This document shows positions 5,001 to 6,202 of a stretch of DNA of 6,202 nucleotides, in pieces (position 1 is the stretch's first letter; every line of letters begins with the position of its first letter). The notes beneath the pieces are model-generated. The model ran no database searches and was not told the DNA's origin. It was given only the letters and a program-made list of their open reading frames with translations. The stretch comes from an uncultured Kangiella sp. Lineage in GTDB: Bacteria > Pseudomonadota > Gammaproteobacteria > Enterobacterales > DSM-103792. A program made the position numbers and the translations under genes. Location of the stretch: assembly GCA_946480585.1 (NCBI GenBank), contig CAMLKQ010000135.1, forward strand, positions 1 to 6,202. Reading direction: 5' to 3'.

Positions 5001-5681
5001 TTACCAGGAATGCGGCAGGTTTTTCTTCAAAACCAGATGGCCTTCGGCGTCGGTATCGACATAACCGCCGACTTTCAGATCTTTCAGAATGCGGGCGACC
5101 ATCTCGCGTGACGCACCGACTCGGCTCGCGATGTTCTGCTGGGTCAGCTTTTCCTTCATCACGCGCTGGCCGTCTTTCTCTTCCGACTGGGTCAGCAGCA
5201 GCACCGCAATGCGGCCGTATACGTCCATCAGGCCGAGCCGGCGGATGGTTTCCGTTGCCTGCAGCAAGCGGTCGATCAGATCGCTCATCACGTTGGCGGC
5301 GAAATCCGGAAATTCGCGCAGGCATTGTTTGAAGTCCTGATCCGACATCAAACCCAGCCGGCTGTCGTCCATCGTTACCACCGAGGCCGAGCGCGGAATG
5401 CCCTGAATCACCGACAGCTCGCCGAACACTTCACCACCTTCGTGGATGTTGACGGTGATTTCCTTGCCCTTCTCGTCGTCGAGATAGACTTTGACTCGAC
5501 CAGACAGGACAAAATACAGGCAGTGTGCCGGGTCGCCTTCGCTGATGATCTGCGTGCGCTTCGGGTAGTTGCGAATGTGGATATGGCGGCCGAGCTGGTT
5601 GATTTGCTCGGGCGAAAGCCCACGGAAAATCTTGAAGGTCGCCAGTTCCATAGCGGTCGGGGTGGCCGGAGCGTCTGTCAT
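5001..5681 (-). CDS. Crp/Fnr-family transcriptional regulator, 226 aa
   Basis: A cytosolic DNA-binding regulator. The N-terminal cyclic-nucleotide-binding beta-roll (about 14-125) contains the phosphate-binding cassette FGELSVIQGIPRSAS (86-100), with the Glu88 and Arg97-Ser98 that contact cAMP in CRP, so a cyclic nucleotide ligand is likely. A long dimerisation helix follows (about 126-150). The winged helix includes the helix-turn-helix LTQQNIASRVGASREMVARI (179-198). Its recognition helix, S-R-E-M-V-A-R-I-L-K, places Arg192, Glu193 and Arg197 where CRP has Arg180, Glu181 and Arg185, predicting TGTGA-type half-sites. There is no Cys cluster at the N-terminus, which argues against an FNR oxygen sensor. 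The C-terminus (DAEGHLVLKKNLPHSW) differs from true CRP/Vfr, so I do not assign crp. AAGGAA (5692-5687), six bases from the ATG at 5681, fixes the start. A weak extended -10 (TGC-AATATT, 5735-5727) may drive it. It is divergent from the Sel1 gene. Confidence 0.93.
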   Translation of the reverse strand: MTDAPATPTAMELATFKIFRGLSPEQINQLGRHIHIRNYPKRTQIISEGDPAHCLYFVLSGRVKVYLDDEKGKEITVNIHEGGEVFGELSVIQGIPRSASVVTMDDSRLGLMSDQDFKQCLREFPDFAANVMSDLIDRLLQATETIRRLGLMDVYGRIAVLLLTQSEEKDGQRVMKEKLTQQNIASRVGASREMVARILKDLKVGGYVDTDAEGHLVLKKNLPHSW

Positions 5682-5792
5682 GAGGGTTCCTTACAACACC
5701 GCAGTTGAGCCCATGGCGGCAATGGAAATATTGCACACCGCCGCCCCGGCAAAGTACAGCTGGGCGTTTGGCTCGTACCGCTCTAGACTGAC

Positions 5793-6202
5793 ATGGTTAG
5801 AGATTGTTGGACAACCGACGTGCGCCATGCTTTTTTTGCCCCGCTAGCGGCCGCCCTGGCGTTGTCGCTCACGGCTTCCGTTGTCTCGGCCGGACCGGGC
5901 CCAGGTGACCGGCAATCCGATGGCCTGCCGTATCAGTACATCTATTTGGCCGATTTTGCCAAGCTCCGGCATGAAGCCGAGAAAGGCAATCCGGAAGCCT
6001 TGTTCCAGCTTGGCGTAATGCATTACGACCCGCCGGAAAATTCTGGCGTCAGCCAGAGCTACCGCCGTGCCTTTATCCTGTTCTACGAAGCGGCCTTGCG
6101 CGGTCACGGCACCGCCCAGCACAACGTCGGCGCCATGTACTGGAACGGCGACTATGTCGCGCAGAACCCGGTCGAAGGCTATGCCTGGTTCAAGATTGCC
6201 GC
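5793..6202 (+). CDS. Secreted Sel1-repeat protein, N-terminal part (runs off the window)
   Basis: The frame is open from an in-frame TAG at 5784 to the window end, giving 136 complete codons. A signal peptide is evident (core F-F-A-P-L-A-A-A-L-A-L-S-L, cleavage after S-V-V-S-A), then a short linker and at least two Sel1-like TPR repeats. The first is at about residues 66-103, GNPEALFQLGVMHY ... RRAFILFYEAALRG, with a longer loop than usual. The second is at about 104-136, HGTAQHNVGAMYWNGDYVAQ ... GYAWFKIAA. Sel1 repeats form helical solenoids that bind protein partners, here probably in the periplasm; the partner is unknown. The start is uncertain. The ATG at 5793 has no Shine-Dalgarno sequence and gives an n-region with two Asp residues. 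A GTG at 5820 would give a more typical signal peptide (V/M-R-H-A-F-F) and has GGA eight bases upstream. The gene is divergent from the Crp/Fnr regulator, 111 bases apart. Confidence 0.85.
   Translation, partial: MVRDCWTTDVRHAFFAPLAAALALSLTASVVSAGPGPGDRQSDGLPYQYIYLADFAKLRHEAEKGNPEALFQLGVMHYDPPENSGVSQSYRRAFILFYEAALRGHGTAQHNVGAMYWNGDYVAQNPVEGYAWFKIA

Noticed and set aside
5001..5681. Reading the regulator as an FNR-type oxygen sensor
   Set aside because: It lacks the N-terminal cysteine cluster that binds the iron-sulfur centre, and its recognition helix matches CRP (R-E-x3-R), not FNR.
5682..5792. A search for CRP or FNR sites in the gap between the regulator and the Sel1 gene
   Set aside because: No TGTGA-N6-TCACA or TTGAT-N4-ATCAA-like palindrome is visible, so I cannot support autoregulation from the sequence.

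Overview
The window is high-GC bacterial chromosome and reads as a gammaproteobacterium. RppH, a YigI-type thioesterase next to RarD (an adjacency also found in E. coli), a YheT-like hydrolase and a CRP-type regulator are all genes typical of that class. I cannot name the genus. Codon use and composition look uniform throughout. There is no transposase, tRNA, rRNA, CRISPR array, phage gene or other sign of recent transfer, and no gene-free stretch longer than about 110 bases.

Layout, left to right. The 3' end of rppH (+) closes at 212 and meets a strong two-way intrinsic terminator (231-268). Converging on it from the right are two minus-strand genes: a YheT-like alpha/beta hydrolase (1307-2302) and, downstream of it, an unrecognised cytosolic coiled-coil protein (281-1240) that seems to have its own extended -10 promoter and a CRP-like palindrome. 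A compact divergent promoter region (about 2303-2389) separates the hydrolase from a rightward run: yigI-like acyl-CoA thioesterase (2390-2857), rarD (2903-3787), a HisA-like TIM-barrel protein (3832-4551) and a small secreted protein (4614-4925). A hairpin at 4943-4967 ends that run and faces the end of a minus-strand Crp/Fnr regulator (5001-5681). Across a 111-base divergent gap from the regulator, a secreted Sel1-repeat protein begins near 5793 and runs off the window.

Most of the window is ordinary housekeeping and accessory chromosome, and I see no multi-gene defence, secretion or biosynthetic system. The most unusual item is the HisA-like protein. It keeps the C-terminal phosphate-binding loops of HisA/HisF, but both catalytic aspartates are glutamate, the later RDGT acid loop is lost, and it stands outside any histidine operon. 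Also notable are a hydrolase promoter whose perfect TATAAT box lies only 7 bases from the start codon, predicting a leaderless mRNA; a CRP-type regulator within about 4 kb of a near-consensus CRP-like site; and an arginine- and glycine-rich tail on RppH.
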